From positions 1 to 20,559 of the forward strand of contig JAJDBO010000051.1 of assembly GCA_029261305.1 (NCBI GenBank): a stretch of 20,559 nucleotides of DNA, read 5' to 3'. Of the stretch, positions 1 through 9,108 are shown in pieces. The translations under genes and the position numbers were made by a program. Each line of letters begins with the position of its first letter. Within the stretch, counting starts at the first letter, position 1. The stretch is from Nitrospirales bacterium (GTDB taxonomy: Bacteria; Nitrospirota; Nitrospiria; Nitrospirales; UBA8639). The notes beneath the pieces are model-generated. The model was not told where the DNA came from and ran no database searches. It worked only from the letters and a program-made list of their open reading frames with translations.

Positions 1-25
1 CTCGTGATGAGACTAATTCGCAACC

Positions 26-1456
26 GTGACCTTTGAAACTGTTATCGGCCTCGAAGTCCATGCGCAATTGCGAACCCAATCCAAAATGTTTTGTGGGTGT
101 GCGACGGAATTCGGTCGTGCGCCCAACTCTCAAACCTGTCCCGTCTGCCTAGGATTACCAGGCTCTCTCCCGGTCATCAATAAGCGTGCCGTGGAAATGG
201 CGATTCGAACTGGCCTTGCCTTGAACTGTTCGATTCGGTCCACGAATATTTTTGCGCGGAAACACTACTTCTATCCCGATCTCCCCAAGGGCTATCAAAT
301 TTCCCAATACGAAGAACCGATTTGCGAAGAGGGATGGATTGACCTCAACGTGGAAGGGGCGACCAAACGTGTAAGGATTTGTCGCGCGCATTTAGAAGAA
401 GACGCTGGGAAAAACATTCATGCAAATGATGGTGGACATAGTTTTGTTGACTTGAACCGTACGGGAACTCCGTTGTTGGAAATCGTGACCGAACCGGACA
501 TGCGTTCAGCTGACGAAGTCGTGGCCTACTTGAAATCGCTTCGCGATATGTTGGTCTATCTCGATGTGTGTGATGGAAATATGGAAGAAGGCAATTTGCG
601 GTGCGAACCCAATATTTCAATTCGTCCGGTGGGATCAGAAACCTATGGCACCAAAGTCGAATTGAAAAACATCAATTCGTTTAAAAACGTCAAAGATTCT
701 GTGGAGTATGAAGTCAAACGTCAGACCAAAGTCTTAAACGAAGGTGGCACAATTCACCAAGAGACCCGGTTGTGGAATATCGAGCTTGGTCAGACAGCTA
801 TTATGCGCAGTAAAGAAGAAGCGCACGACTATCGGTACTTTCCAGATCCCGACCTTCTGCCGCTATCGATTGACGAGGAATGGATTGAAGAACTGCGCGG
901 TACCCTGCAAGAATTACCTCAAGCGCGTCAGCACCGGTTTATGAAAGAGCATGGTCTGCCAGAATACGATGCCGGAGTGCTCACTAGCTCTCGGGAACTC
1001 GCGGACTATTTTGAGGCTTGCGTCAAAAAGTTTGCCGAACCCAAAACCGTCAGTAATTTTATCATGGGGGAATTGCTGCGGGAGCTCAACCAGGCTGGAA
1101 CGCCAGTGGAATTTTCACCAGTTTCTCCGGAACGTTTAGTCGAACTGCTGCAATTAGTTCACAATGACACGATTAGTTTGAAAGCTGCTAAAGATATTTT
1201 TCCTGACCTGTATGCAGGAGAAAAATCGGCGGCGCAATTAGTCGAAGAAAAAGGCCTGCAACAAGTCTCTGATGAAGGGGCGTTAGAACAGATGATCCAA
1301 GAAGTGCTAAAAAATAATGCGGCCCAAGTGGAACAATATCGTGGTGGAAAAGAAACCGTGCTCGGGTTTTTAGTGGGCCAGGTGATGAAAGCCTCCAAGG
1401 GAAATGCCAACCCCCAAAAAGTCAACCAACTTCTCAAACGGGCCCTCTCGTCTTAA
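26..1456 (+). CDS. gatB: Aspartyl/glutamyl-tRNA amidotransferase subunit B
   Basis: GatB is the kinase/transamidation subunit of the GatCAB complex, which converts misacylated Glu-tRNA(Gln) and Asp-tRNA(Asn) to the amidated forms in the cytoplasm. The 476-residue length is normal for the family. The N-terminus carries the signature GLEVHAQL at residues 8-15 and the zinc-type cysteines C23, C25, C38 and C41 (CxC then CxxC). The catalytic GatB core is followed by the YqeY-like tRNA-binding tail, ending near [11 protein letters not shown]. The start is GTG at 26, the only start that keeps the conserved N-terminus; no strong Shine-Dalgarno is visible in the 25 bases before it. Several in-frame-capable stop codons lie in bases 5-16, so a gene (probably gatA) may end just before, but it is outside the window. 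Confidence 0.97.
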   Translation: MTFETVIGLEVHAQLRTQSKMFCGCATEFGRAPNSQTCPVCLGLPGSLPVINKRAVEMAIRTGLALNCSIRSTNIFARKHYFYPDLPKGYQISQYEEPICEEGWIDLNVEGATKRVRICRAHLEEDAGKNIHANDGGHSFVDLNRTGTPLLEIVTEPDMRSADEVVAYLKSLRDMLVYLDVCDGNMEEGNLRCEPNISIRPVGSETYGTKVELKNINSFKNVKDSVEYEVKRQTKVLNEGGTIHQETRLWNIELGQTAIMRSKEEAHDYRYFPDPDLLPLSIDEEWIEELRGTLQELPQARQHRFMKEHGLPEYDAGVLTSSRELADYFEACVKKFAEPKTVSNFIMGELLRELNQAGTPVEFSPVSPERLVELLQLVHNDTISLKAAKDIFPDLYAGEKSAAQLVEEKGLQQVSDEGALEQMIQEVLKNNAAQVEQYRGGKETVLGFLVGQVMKASKGNANPQKVNQLLKRALSS

Positions 1457-1506
1457 ACCCTCATCATTTTTCAGACATTTTCCCAAACCATACCCTGTAA
1501 ATTTGC

Positions 1507-1534
1507 TTGTCAAAAGCGTGAAAATTAGTATGAT
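1507..1534 (+). promoter_or_regulatory. Candidate sigma70-type promoter for eno-ftsB
   Basis: A -35-like TTGTCA (1507-1512) and a -10-like TATGAT (1529-1534) are separated by 16 bases in the 148-base gap between gatB and eno. Transcription would start near 1541, giving a leader of about 60 bases before the eno ATG at 1605. The boxes differ from consensus by one base each. No rho-independent terminator is visible after gatB, so read-through from gatB is also possible. Confidence 0.45.
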
Positions 1535-1604
1535 GGGATCAGGGTCCCTTCCTTAGAGAGGGGAATATCTCATTGTTGACTCTTGCCTGAAAAGGAAACT
1601 TTGA

Positions 1605-3229
<1,625 letters not shown>

Positions 3230-3378
3230 CAGGCCCATGAACGTGTATGCGCTGAGTGTCGCTGAAGGCCAAATCGTCATTGGAGGGAATCGTAAATGGG
3301 TAGATGATGTGAATTTGACCCGCTAATCCTTCCTGAGTATTTATCTCTTCCACCTCCTGTTTTCTTGAAATACCGCTT

Positions 3379-4269
3379 ATGAAATTTGGAACAATGGCTA
3401 TCGTGGGCTGCCCGAATGTTGGCAAGTCCACGCTTGTGAATACCCTCGTTAAACAAAAAATTGCAATCGTGTCGAATAAACCGCAAACGACGCGATCACG
3501 TATTCTTGGCGTTGCGCATTTTCCTGAAGGGCAGTTAGCCCTTTTGGATACACCGGGGTTACATCGGGCCTGGCATCGGCTGAATAAACGCATGGTGCGT
3601 GCGGCATTAGATACGGTGCATGAGGCGGATCTGCTGGCGGTCATGGTTGATGGGCGGAGGATGCCTGGAACTGGAGATCGGATTGTGATTCAACAAATAT
3701 TTTCCATGCCTGATCGGCCTAAAGATATGCCAATTTTCTTGTTGGTCAATAAAGTCGATGTCATCAGTAAACCCAAGGTGCTGCCGGTGATTGATGCCTA
3801 TCAGTCGTTAGGAGATTGGGCGGAGATTATTCCCATGTCTGCGAAAACGGGGATAAACGTGGATCGATTACGGGAACTCGTGTTTGCACGATTTTCTGAG
3901 CAAGAGGGTGGAGCCTATGGGGATGACTTCGTGACGGATCAATCATTGCGACGATTAGCCGCGGAAACCGTTCGGGAAAAAGTCTTGGAACAAACTCAGG
4001 CGGAATTGCCGTATGCCGTGGCGGTCACCATTGATGAGTTTCTGGAACAGGGCAAGCTGTTTTCAATTGCGGCATCTATTTTGGTGGAACGGTCTGGCCA
4101 AAAGGCGATTGTCATTGGTAAGGGTGGGGCGCGTCTCAAAGAAATTGGAACGGCAGCACGACTTGACCTTGAAAAAGAAATGGGCGTGAAGGTATTTCTC
4201 GACCTGCATGTGAAGGTCAAGGAAGCCTGGCGCGATAATGAAAGCTTGCTTGTCGATTTGGGATATTAA
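3379..4269 (+). CDS. era: GTPase Era, 16S rRNA-binding ribosome maturation factor
   Basis: Era is an essential GTPase that binds the 3' end of 16S rRNA and helps assemble the 30S subunit. At 296 residues it is full length. The GTPase motifs are G1 GCPNVGKST (10-18), the PQTTRSRILG switch region (35-44), G3 DTPG (57-60), G4 NKVD (124-127) and G5 SAK (154-156). The C-terminal KH domain has its GxxG loop at IGKGG (247-250) and the typical KVFLDLHVKVKEAWR strand and helix. No good Shine-Dalgarno precedes the ATG, so initiation may be weak. The last bases run into the mgtE-type gene downstream (8 bases between the stop and the preferred start), so the two are probably cotranscribed. Confidence 0.97.
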   Translation: MKFGTMAIVGCPNVGKSTLVNTLVKQKIAIVSNKPQTTRSRILGVAHFPEGQLALLDTPGLHRAWHRLNKRMVRAALDTVHEADLLAVMVDGRRMPGTGDRIVIQQIFSMPDRPKDMPIFLLVNKVDVISKPKVLPVIDAYQSLGDWAEIIPMSAKTGINVDRLRELVFARFSEQEGGAYGDDFVTDQSLRRLAAETVREKVLEQTQAELPYAVAVTIDEFLEQGKLFSIAASILVERSGQKAIVIGKGGARLKEIGTAARLDLEKEMGVKVFLDLHVKVKEAWRDNESLLVDLGY

Positions 4270-4276
4270 AAAAGAG

Positions 4277-5713
4277 ATGATCGAACCAGCCAAAATGACA
4301 GAGCAGCCAGTCGGAGAGGGAGCCAAGGTCGAGGTTCCCGCTTTGGAGCATGGCCATCAAAGCAAATTTGATGTGGTCTTGCTCTCAGTGCGTCGTTTGC
4401 TCAAGCGGGGAGCGATTGCAAATTTGGCGAACCTGATCAATCGGTTACATCCTGCCGATATCTCTCGAGTCATCGTACATTTAGACACCCCGCAAGAACG
4501 TCGAACTATTTTTGAATTAGTGAAAGGCATTGCTGAGCAAGGGCAGGTTGTCAGTGAGCTCAGTAAAGAAATGATTCCCCAGATCTTGGAAGATCAAAAT
4601 GCTGCTGAAATTGCCTGGATGATTCGCTCCGTACCGGCGGATGACGTGGCCTATATCTTGGGTGTGCTCCCTGAGGGGCGTGCGCAAGACATCTTAACAT
4701 TGATGAAGGCTGAAGAATCGCAAGAAGTCGTCAATTTGATGGCCTATCCTAAAGGTACGGCTGGGAGCATCATGACCACCGAGTTTCTGGCTCTTCCTGA
4801 AGATACCACCGCGCAGGAGGCCATCCAGCGATTGCAACAAGCCACCAAGGCTGAGACGGTATTTTATATCTATGCGACCGACGCAGAGGGAAAGCTCACG
4901 GGGGTGGTGTCTTTGCGAGAACTTCTCGTCGTGGCTCCCACGGCCCCATTGAACAGCATGCTTATGCGAGATGTGCTCAGCGTGACGGTTGATACTGATC
5001 AGGAGGAAGTGGCTCGACAAGTGGCCAACTATAATCTCTTGGCCATCCCTGTGTTAGTCGATGATGGACGATTGGTGGGGATCATTACCGTCGATGATAT
5101 CGTGGACGTGATCCGAGAAGAAGACACGAAAGATATGTTAAAGATGGCCGGCGCTGCGGAGGAAGATGCGGAGATGCATACAACCAGCCTGCAAGCGGTT
5201 GGACATCGCCTCCCCTGGTTATTTACGAATTTAGTGGGAAGTCTTGCATCAGGGGTCATTTTGTGGTGGTTTCGTTTTACGATTCAAGAAGTCGTCGCGA
5301 TTATCACGTTTATTCCGGTCATTGCCGCGATGAGTGGGAACCTTGGCTTGCAATCATCAACACTTATTATACGAGGGTTGGCCACGGGGCGTGTGGAGTT
5401 GAGTGATATTTGGAAAGTCGTCTTTCGTGAATTGCGGATTGGATTGTTCCTGGGGATTATTTGCGGAACCTTATTATTGATTACAGGATGGGTCTGGCAA
5501 GGCAGTGGATTTTTAGGTCTCGTGGTTGGGGTTTCGATCCTCCTCACGTTTCTTATCTCCGCAAGCATGGCTACGGTCACGCCGCTGTTGTTAAAAAAGT
5601 TTAAGATCGATCCCGCTGTGGCAGCCGGTCCGTTTATTACCACCGCCATGGATATCACTGGAGTCACGATTTATCTTGGGCTGGCAACCCTGATGTTGGA
5701 GTACATTCGGTAG
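4277..5713 (+). CDS. mgtE: Magnesium transporter, MgtE family
   Basis: MgtE proteins are dimeric Mg2+ channels gated by intracellular Mg2+. From the ATG at 4277 the product has 478 residues: a helical N domain (about 30-160), a tandem CBS pair (about 162-282, including TTEFLALPED and VGIITVDDIVDVI), a connecting plug helix, and about five membrane helices from residue 312 on. The pore signature PVIAAMSGNLGLQSS (347-361) and DPAVAAGPFITTAMDITG (445-462), with the conserved aspartate D459, are present. The frame is open from 4238, overlapping era. I prefer 4277 over the era-internal start, while a start at 4295 (MTEQ) cannot be excluded; none has a clear Shine-Dalgarno at ideal distance. Co2+ or other divalent ions are possible alternative substrates. 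Confidence 0.93.
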   Translation: MIEPAKMTEQPVGEGAKVEVPALEHGHQSKFDVVLLSVRRLLKRGAIANLANLINRLHPADISRVIVHLDTPQERRTIFELVKGIAEQGQVVSELSKEMIPQILEDQNAAEIAWMIRSVPADDVAYILGVLPEGRAQDILTLMKAEESQEVVNLMAYPKGTAGSIMTTEFLALPEDTTAQEAIQRLQQATKAETVFYIYATDAEGKLTGVVSLRELLVVAPTAPLNSMLMRDVLSVTVDTDQEEVARQVANYNLLAIPVLVDDGRLVGIITVDDIVDVIREEDTKDMLKMAGAAEEDAEMHTTSLQAVGHRLPWLFTNLVGSLASGVILWWFRFTIQEVVAIITFIPVIAAMSGNLGLQSSTLIIRGLATGRVELSDIWKVVFRELRIGLFLGIICGTLLLITGWVWQGSGFLGLVVGVSILLTFLISASMATVTPLLLKKFKIDPAVAAGPFITTAMDITGVTIYLGLATLMLEYIR

Positions 5714-5781
5714 CAGGACGTTGGAGGCGTCTGCCTGCGGCTCTGCTGGACGAACCATTTTGAACATCCTGTAAAATTCTT

Positions 5782-6582
5782 ATGGCACATATCACAACTG
5801 AAGCCATAGCACTCAAGAGCATACGATGGGGAGAGTCTGATCGCATCGTGACGTTTTTTTCCTACAAACTTGGGAAGGTACGAGGGATTGCGCGGGAAGC
5901 GCGAAAAATGAAAAATCGTTTTGGTGGAGCGCTCGAACCATTCACTTCCGTGAACCTCACGTTGTTTGACAAGCGCAGCGATAACCTTGCCTCAATCACT
6001 GCGATAAATATTTTGGAGAACTTCTCTGGGTTACGCGAAGATCTCGAGCGAATATCCGCAGCCTCTCGAATGGTATCTCTAGTTGAAGCTATTACCGCCG
6101 ATCGCGATCCAAGCCACCAACTCTTTTTCATACTCCGAGAGGGACTGCGAGCTTTGGTTGAGTCGGAGGATCATTCCTTGACCACCCTCATTTTCCAGAT
6201 TCATGTGCTCACACATACCGGGTTCCGTCCGCAGGTTGATCACTGTGCCTCGTGCGGTAAGGATTTTGGACCGTGGCTCCCACGGTTTTCCCCATCGGCT
6301 GGAGGTCTCTTATGTCAGGGGTGCAATCAAGCGAGTTGGGATTATTGTTTAGAGATGTCCCCTGGCAGTGTCGCCTTTGTGCAGCAAGCACGTCGCATGC
6401 GGTTTGCCGTAGCCCTGCGCCTTAAAGCCGAAGGTCAGATGCGGCGCGAGCTAGAAGATATTATTGACACGTATGCCAGAGCTGTGGTCGGTAAACGTTT
6501 GCCAGCCATTGATTTTCTGGCGGCTGAACCGTTAGCGGTGTATGGGATGGCGAAGGAAAAATCTGTGGTGGAGAAAGCGTAA
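5782..6582 (+). CDS. recO: DNA repair protein RecO
   Basis: RecO acts in the RecFOR pathway, annealing SSB-coated single strands and loading RecA at gaps. The 266 residues show the N-terminal OB-fold (about 1-80, with the typical LKSIRWGESDRIVTFFS opening), a helical middle, and a zinc site CASC (155-158) paired with CQGC (178-181). The C-terminal arginine- and leucine-rich helix region ends in a family-typical way. The start ATG at 5782 has no obvious Shine-Dalgarno. The DUF971 gene begins five bases after the stop, so the two probably form one transcript. Confidence 0.93.
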   Translation: MAHITTEAIALKSIRWGESDRIVTFFSYKLGKVRGIAREARKMKNRFGGALEPFTSVNLTLFDKRSDNLASITAINILENFSGLREDLERISAASRMVSLVEAITADRDPSHQLFFILREGLRALVESEDHSLTTLIFQIHVLTHTGFRPQVDHCASCGKDFGPWLPRFSPSAGGLLCQGCNQASWDYCLEMSPGSVAFVQQARRMRFAVALRLKAEGQMRRELEDIIDTYARAVVGKRLPAIDFLAAEPLAVYGMAKEKSVVEKA

Positions 6583-6587
6583 ATAAA

Positions 6588-6956
6588 ATGAGTGACGAGA
6601 CTATCCAACCCAAAGATATGAATTGGATCGAGAAGGGTGTCTTCGGTGTCGAGTGGAGTGATGGCCATGCAGGTGTCTATCCCATTCGATATTTACGGCT
6701 TCATTGCCCTTGTGCGGCGTGCACTGATGAATGGACGGGCGAACTCAAACTTAAAGATGAAGATGTGCCGATGCTCATGATTGTCAAAGACATTGAACAG
6801 GTTGGCAACTACGCTTTGCGGTTCATTTGGAGTGATGGCCACGATACGGGGTTGTATTCTTTTGGCAATCTTCGAAAGATCTGCCAATGTGATATCTGCG
6901 TGCCGAATAAAGAGCCAGAAGTGAAAAAGAAACTGTCTGAACGCCGATTGATGTAA
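6588..6956 (+). CDS. DUF971 / GBBH-like N-terminal domain protein with two CxCxxC motifs
   Basis: The 122-residue product matches the DUF971 family, also seen as the N-terminal domain of gamma-butyrobetaine hydroxylase and fused to ApbC/HCF101-type Fe-S carriers in some organisms. Its biochemical role as a stand-alone protein is unknown. The sequence is internally two-fold: WSDGH followed by a YLR segment and CPCAAC (C40, C42, C45), and again WSDGH followed by an LR segment and CQCDIC (C99, C101, C104). Six cysteines in CxCxxC arrangement suggest a metal or Fe-S site; that is inference. It is tightly coupled to recO (five bases). The C-terminal tail is charged and lysine-rich. Confidence 0.8.
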   Translation: MSDETIQPKDMNWIEKGVFGVEWSDGHAGVYPIRYLRLHCPCAACTDEWTGELKLKDEDVPMLMIVKDIEQVGNYALRFIWSDGHDTGLYSFGNLRKICQCDICVPNKEPEVKKKLSERRLM

Positions 6957-6970
6957 TCTGCTTTTTGATC

Positions 6971-6991
6971 CTTCCCCTTTGTAAGGGGAAG
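6971..6991. repeat. Perfect 21-bp palindrome, dispersed-repeat type
   Basis: Nine bases (CTTCCCCTT) and their exact reverse complement flank the three-base loop TGT, directly after the DUF971 gene. The arm sequence resembles the short CCCCTT/AAGGGG palindromes that recur between genes in many bacterial genomes. The flanking sequence has only a loose run of Ts (ATTTT about 10 bases later), so it is a poor match to a rho-independent terminator, although it could still end or protect the recO-DUF971 transcript. Confidence 0.55.
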
Positions 6992-7062
6992 TGGTTAGAG
7001 ATTTTCTCCGATCAAAATCTTCCAAAGTATTCATTCAAAATCCTAGCCAAAAAATTATCGTA

Positions 7063-7262
7063 GCAGGGTTTCGCCCCTGCAGACGAGGTTCTTTTGTTTC
7101 GGCAAAAGGACCCAAAACCATTTCCGCCCGTGCGCGGCCCCTCTGGGGTACCTCCACCTCCGCCCCGAATAAGATGGCTCGGAAACTCGGTACGCTCAGG
7201 CAGTCCTCGCCAAAAAAGTCGATTCGGGACTCCGGCTCCGTCGCGCCCAACGTGGAGAGAAA
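7063..7262. repeat. Cluster of small inverted repeats, probable dispersed intergenic element
   Basis: The gap from 6957 to 7319 (363 bases) holds no convincing gene. Within it three hairpins lie close together: GCAGGG/CCCTGC (7063-7080, loop TTTCGC), GGTTCTTTTG/CAAAAGGACC (7087-7112, one G-T pair, loop TTTCGG) and CCCC/GGGG (7138-7148). A GC-rich segment follows to about 7262. Two loops share TTTCG. Open frames here have low-complexity Pro/Arg/Ser products and run on both strands in several phases, as expected for non-coding repeat DNA. The look is that of the REP-like or MITE-like elements scattered through many genomes. Copy number cannot be judged from one window and the outer limits are approximate. 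Confidence 0.4.
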
Positions 7263-7319
7263 AGACATACTATGTTCAAATGATTCAGATTGAAAGATGG
7301 TAGCTGCAATTTACGAGGA

Positions 7320-7868
7320 CTAATTGTCGCTTACTTGTACTGCCTTGCTCGACCTTTGGTGGGAATATTTATGGTTCAGGGCATTAACGAAACTTTCATA
7401 ATTACCCTCCAGAATAGATGATCGAGGTAAAATATGTGCCATGTTTTCTCCGACGTAAATAAAGGTGTGGTCTTTAGTCGAAACGATTTTTCCAATTCCC
7501 TGCCAAGTTACATTGTGTTCATTGAAATCGGTTCTTTCAACGATGCCAGATTCTGTTAGGTCTAGTTCGTGTTCCCCTAATATTCCTTTTCCTGAACCTT
7601 CATCTAAATAATTAGTGAAATGTTTGATGAAAGAGCGCCGGTAAGAGTTTGGATAAAGATGGAAATTCGCGGCAGCAAATAAAAACCCTAGTGCAACAAA
7701 TATCGGTGTTCTCCAGAAAAGTTCAAAGATACAAAACACAATGAAAATCCCGGCAGTCGTTCGCCATCTCTTATTAGACATGACTTGATAAGTATAGGCA
7801 GAGTTAGCATAGAAGTGTTCACCAAAAGCTAGGAAGTCATTTCTTACGATGTCATATCGTATTTTCAT
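7320..7868 (-). CDS. YcxB-like membrane protein
   Basis: The 182-residue product has the layout of YcxB-like proteins, a family of unknown function: a short N-terminal strand region, two adjacent membrane helices (about 37-50 and 54-70), and a soluble C-terminal YcxB-like domain (about 95-165) with the pattern LTESGIVERT followed by W-Q-GIGKIV and a hydrophobic HILPRSSI segment. The ATG at 7868 is preceded by GAAGGA six bases away, a good ribosome site. Codon use is visibly AT-richer than in the flanking genes, and the gene sits next to a repeat cluster, so recent acquisition is plausible. No neighbour suggests a function. Confidence 0.65.
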   Translation of the reverse strand: MKIRYDIVRNDFLAFGEHFYANSAYTYQVMSNKRWRTTAGIFIVFCIFELFWRTPIFVALGFLFAAANFHLYPNSYRRSFIKHFTNYLDEGSGKGILGEHELDLTESGIVERTDFNEHNVTWQGIGKIVSTKDHTFIYVGENMAHILPRSSILEGNYESFVNALNHKYSHQRSSKAVQVSDN

Positions 7869-7985
7869 GTCTTATCCTTCGGTGTGATTTAACATTGGCT
7901 TTATTTTAGATTTGTGTCGTACGTGCAATGGATAAGAAAAGCCCCTTAAGTATTGGCCTAGAGAATTAAAGTCTGGTTTTGCACT

Positions 7986-9059
7986 TTACCGTCTATAGCG
8001 GGGACCCGTGGTTTGGTGTTCGTATTCGGTGAAGAGGCGCTTGGTTTCGGGGTGGATGGCAAAGCCTTTGCCGTGGGTGATGTCTTTGGTGCGGAAGAGG
8101 GGTGAGAGTGTGCCTGAGGGGTCGAGGTAGGTTGCCCGAAGGGGGACGGATCGATTGCGATGATGGATGAGATGGCAGGGGACGGTTCGGATTGAGGTGA
8201 TCCATGCGGCGATTTCATCGGGGTTGCCAATTGAAGCAGAGAGTAAGAGCAGTCGTGATTGTGACGGGCAAAAGATAATCGTTTCTTCCCACACCACGCC
8301 GCGTTCGGGGTCGGCGATGAATTGTGATTCGTCCAAAATGACTAAGCCTAAGGTATCGATTCGCAAATCGATTTCTCCACCCGCTGCATCGTAGAGTAAA
8401 TTCCGAAGAATCTCCGTGGTCATGATGAGGATGGGCGCTTGCGGATTATCCCGACGATCGCCGGTGAGGATGCCAACCTGATCGGGCCCGAAGATTTGGG
8501 AGAACTCAGTGAGTTTCGTATTGGATAACGCCTTGAGCGGTGATGTGTAAATAACGGTTTGATCGGCTTCGATCGCCCGACGCATGGCTTCGACGGCTAC
8601 ATAGGTTTTGCCGCTGCCCGTTGGCACACTGACGATGACATCGTTGGTGGCTAATTGTTCTATGGCTTCTTCCTGCCAAGGGTCAGGCTTAAAGGTTTTG
8701 GCAATTGGCACTCCAATGCCTTCCAGCAACTCTTCCGTAGAAGTGGCTGGCTCAAGTGGATGGTCGATCGCACGGTGTGTTGGTGGCGCTGGAGCTTTTA
8801 CTTTGGGTGGTGCCGCTTGCGCTTTCGATCGTGCTGGTCGTTTGGCTAGCTTGGGTGGCGGTCCCTCCTGAATCATGGCTTCCAGGTCAGCTACCAGTCG
8901 AGCTCGATGGTTCGGTGGAAAGTCAAGCAACGTTTGGATGATGCGGTGTTTGCCCATCCGAAAGAAGCGCGGCACTCGTCCCTTGGCTAATCGATGGAGA
9001 AGCCTCACGGGTTGATCGTAGAGCAGTCGGGAAAGTTCGTCGTGTGTCATAGTTTCCAT
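7986..9059 (-). CDS. Ski2-like DExH helicase, N-terminal half (RecA domain 1), split gene
   Basis: From the ATG at 9059 (SD-like AGGGA about nine bases before it) the product has 357 residues; the frame stays open to 9131. A helical N-terminal segment (about 5-65) and a Pro/Ala/Lys-rich linker (66-100) precede a complete RecA domain 1: PDPWQEEAI (125-133), Walker A VPTGSGKT (145-152), TSPLKALSN (172-180), TTEILRNLLYD (214-224), motif II DESQ (243-246) and motif III LLSAS (272-276). It stops right after the post-domain strand RSVPLRATYLDPSG and a short basic tail, in the linker where intact homologues run on into RecA domain 2. That second domain is encoded by the separate gene at 9109-10986, which lies upstream in transcription, so the usual order is reversed. 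ATP binding is expected, but helicase activity would need the other half in trans. Confidence 0.85.
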   Translation of the reverse strand: METMTHDELSRLLYDQPVRLLHRLAKGRVPRFFRMGKHRIIQTLLDFPPNHRARLVADLEAMIQEGPPPKLAKRPARSKAQAAPPKVKAPAPPTHRAIDHPLEPATSTEELLEGIGVPIAKTFKPDPWQEEAIEQLATNDVIVSVPTGSGKTYVAVEAMRRAIEADQTVIYTSPLKALSNTKLTEFSQIFGPDQVGILTGDRRDNPQAPILIMTTEILRNLLYDAAGGEIDLRIDTLGLVILDESQFIADPERGVVWEETIIFCPSQSRLLLLSASIGNPDEIAAWITSIRTVPCHLIHHRNRSVPLRATYLDPSGTLSPLFRTKDITHGKGFAIHPETKRLFTEYEHQTTGPRYRR

Positions 9060-9108
9060 GTGTTTATTTTCCCTGAAAGCTAGAGGGGACGAAAAGAGGC
9101 CATTTGAT

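Noticed and set aside
3237..3326. A 29-codon open frame between ftsB and era (MNVYALSVAEGQ...)
   Set aside because: The only Shine-Dalgarno-like GGAGG is about 15 bases from its ATG, the product is not recognisable, and the length is within chance expectation.
6991..7303. Overlapping open frames on both strands of 60-113 codons
   Set aside because: Products are low-complexity Pro/Arg/Ser text in several frames at once, lying over the hairpin cluster; best explained as GC-rich repeat DNA.
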